Shown here in pieces: positions 62,748 through 64,000 of a stretch of 64,000 nucleotides of DNA. Below the pieces are notes generated by a model, which did not search any database, had not been told where the DNA came from, and worked only from the letters and a program-made list of their open reading frames with translations. The DNA comes from Nocardia shimofusensis NBRC 100134 (GTDB taxonomy: Bacteria > Actinomycetota > Actinomycetes > Mycobacteriales > Mycobacteriaceae), in the NCBI RefSeq assembly GCF_001613125.1, contig NZ_BDBT01000003.1:329478-393477 (forward strand), written 5' to 3'. Made by a program: the position numbers and the translations under genes. The first letter of the stretch is position 1. Each line of letters opens with the position of its first letter.

Positions 62748-64000
62748 TCAGATCGGCGCGTCCACCCACCAGGCGACGAGTTGTTCGTCGGCCGAGGGCA
62801 GCGAGGCCAGCGGATGCCGGGACGCGCCGGTGTGACCCGCGTAGAGCAGGTAGGAGCCGCGCGGGGAATCGGCGGGGAAGGCGACCGCGAGATGGGCGGT
62901 GTGGACCAGAGCCTGCCGCGAGTCGGCCTCCACCCAGACCCGCTGGGTGACCGGCTCGCCGTCCTTGCGGCCGACGGTCTCGATCGCGGGCGGCAGATCC
63001 GCGACGACCTCGCCGACCACGCGCGGCGAATCATATTGCAGGATCACGTAATCCATCGACCGCTCGCTGCCCGCGGCGGCGAGGCATTCCCAGGCGATCA
63101 GCCAGGGCCCGGAACTCAGCGTCGGCTCGTCGATCCGCAACGTATCCTCGCGCCGATGCGCGTAACAGGTCGTCGCCTCGTACCCCGGCCCCTCGGTGTC
63201 GCTGCCCTGCGGAAGCAACCGCGGAAATACCTTGCGACTCATCATGAACGGGTCCGAGGTGACCGTCCGGCTCGGCGTCGTCGTGGGCGGCGCGGCCGCC
63301 TCGGGCGAGGGCGAGGAAGCGGGGTCGGTGCGCAACTGCACCACCACGACCACGCCGACGACCAGCGCCAGCACGGCCACCACCCCGAGGATCAGCGGGG
63401 CCACCAGCAACGCCGACCCGAACGAACGCCGTGGCGGCTCGGCGGGATTCGGCGGGTAGGCCTGCGGCGTCGGCGGCGGGCCGTAGCCGCCGGGCGGATG
63501 CCCCGCACCCGGGTCGAAGTGGTGGGGCGCGCCACCCGCTGGGGGCGTCCCCGCCGGATGCCGCGCCATTGCTTCCGCGCTCGGCTCGGCCGGTCGCCGC
63601 GATGACACGTCGGCGGGCTCGCCGCCGGGTTCAGCGGCTCCGGCGCCCTCGACCTCGTCCCGCTCCCGGCTCACCGCGCCCTTCACCAGGCTGACCCTGC
63701 CCGCAGGAGAAGCATCGTCGCCGGACGCATCGCGCTCGGCTCCGGGCCGGCCGGTCGGCGGCTCGCCCCGGGGGTCGGCGGACACCTCGCGATGCCGCAC
63801 GGTCGAGGCCTCGCCGCCGCCCACGGGACCGGCCGAGGAGGGCACGCCGCCGACCTGTCCCGCCCCCGGCACATGAGGCGCCGCCTGGGGCGGGACCGGC
63901 ATGCCGGGCGCCCCCTGGGCGAGCGGAATCGGGGGCTGCGCGAGGGGTGGCGCCTGCGCGGGCGCGCCGGACTGCTGCGCGGGCGGCGGGGGTACCTGGT
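62748..64000 (-). CDS. Proline-rich single-pass membrane protein (N-terminus beyond window)
   Basis: The frame is open to the window edge (Pro/Gln/Ala-rich, no stop), so the start lies outside or near the edge. After a long disordered cytoplasmic Pro/Gly part (GGYGPPPTPQAYPPNP) there is one helix (LLVAPLILGVVAVLALVVGVV) and an extracellular domain of about 170 residues with two or three Cys (TTCYAHRRED, AWECLAAAG). This layout is frequent among actinobacterial envelope proteins of unknown function. It is convergent with the ABC permease. Confidence 0.75.
   Translation of the reverse strand, partial: QVPPPPAQQSGAPAQAPPLAQPPIPLAQGAPGMPVPPQAAPHVPGAGQVGGVPSSAGPVGGGEASTVRHREVSADPRGEPPTGRPGAERDASGDDASPAGRVSLVKGAVSRERDEVEGAGAAEPGGEPADVSSRRPAEPSAEAMARHPAGTPPAGGAPHHFDPGAGHPPGGYGPPPTPQAYPPNPAEPPRRSFGSALLVAPLILGVVAVLALVVGVVVVVQLRTDPASSPSPEAAAPPTTTPSRTVTSDPFMMSRKVFPRLLPQGSDTEGPGYEATTCYAHRREDTLRIDEPTLSSGPWLIAWECLAAAGSERSMDYVILQYDSPRVVGEVVADLPPAIETVGRKDGEPVTQRVWVEADSRQALVHTAHLAVAFPADSPRGSYLLYAGHTGASRHPLASLPSADEQLVAWWVDAPI

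Noticed and set aside
60184..62769. Long minus-strand open frame (861 codons) opposite the ABC permease
   Set aside because: Arg/His/Gly-rich shadow of a clearly coding membrane protein; no start signal or motif.

Overview
The window is high-GC actinobacterial chromosome. The likely source is Nocardia or a close mycolic-acid-containing relative. This rests on gene order rather than on any single gene: mutT1, hupB, leuD, leuC, an IclR regulator, a PPOX protein, tRNA-Glu/tRNA-Gln, gltX, an FAH-family hydrolase, an MFS transporter, leuB and serA follow the order I recall for Mycobacterium tuberculosis Rv2985 to Rv2996c. Then ilvC, ilvN, ilvB, a PH-domain protein (cfp6 type), a DoxX protein, an lppZ-type lipoprotein, gatB and pfkA follow that of Rv3001c to Rv3010c.

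Layout. (1) 1-13.3 kb: conserved core with leucine (leuCD, leuB) and serine (serA) biosynthesis, the nucleoid protein HupB, and glutamyl-tRNA supply (gltX with tRNA-Gln and tRNA-Glu downstream). (2) 13.4-15.4 kb: three consecutive, separately terminated small genes for 37-43 residue acidic hydrophobic peptides that share a promoter-like box about 105-110 bases before each start, followed by two cold-shock proteins. (3) 15.7-16.8 kb: a split RibD-like deaminase/reductase pair; the reductase seems to lack its N-terminal strand. (4) 16.8-30.4 kb: lower-GC defence island. DISARM-type DrmB and DrmA are translationally coupled to a NERD-nuclease/UvrD-type helicase fusion and to a 1573-residue GHKL-ATPase/SF2-helicase fusion. 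This is preceded by a decayed GHKL-like ORF that overlaps a possible IS3 remnant, and by a cytosine-5 methyltransferase. (5) 30.5-37.8 kb: small accessory genes, including two XRE regulators, a DUF6879 protein, a flavoprotein, a His-rich secreted protein, DUF2252 and a Uma2-type protein. (6) 37.8-44.5 kb: ilvC-ilvN-ilvB with a leader peptide and an intrinsic attenuator, a PH-domain protein, and ilvD. (7) 44.6-64 kb: DoxX, lppZ, DUF4259, gatB, a lipoprotein hydrolase, pfkA, a beta-lactamase-fold lipoprotein, an aberrant P450, a Ser/Thr kinase with DPYGAQ repeats, a NarL-type two-component pair, a MacB-like ABC exporter, and a partial proline-rich membrane protein.

Together, most branched-chain amino acid genes lie within 45 kb (leuA and ilvE are not seen). 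The accessory block of about 24 kb sits exactly between serA and ilvC. The two most interesting objects are the small-peptide gene array and the DISARM-related operon, which has no recognisable drmC and carries two extra helicase fusions. All family calls come from reading motifs and translations by eye; no database search was run.
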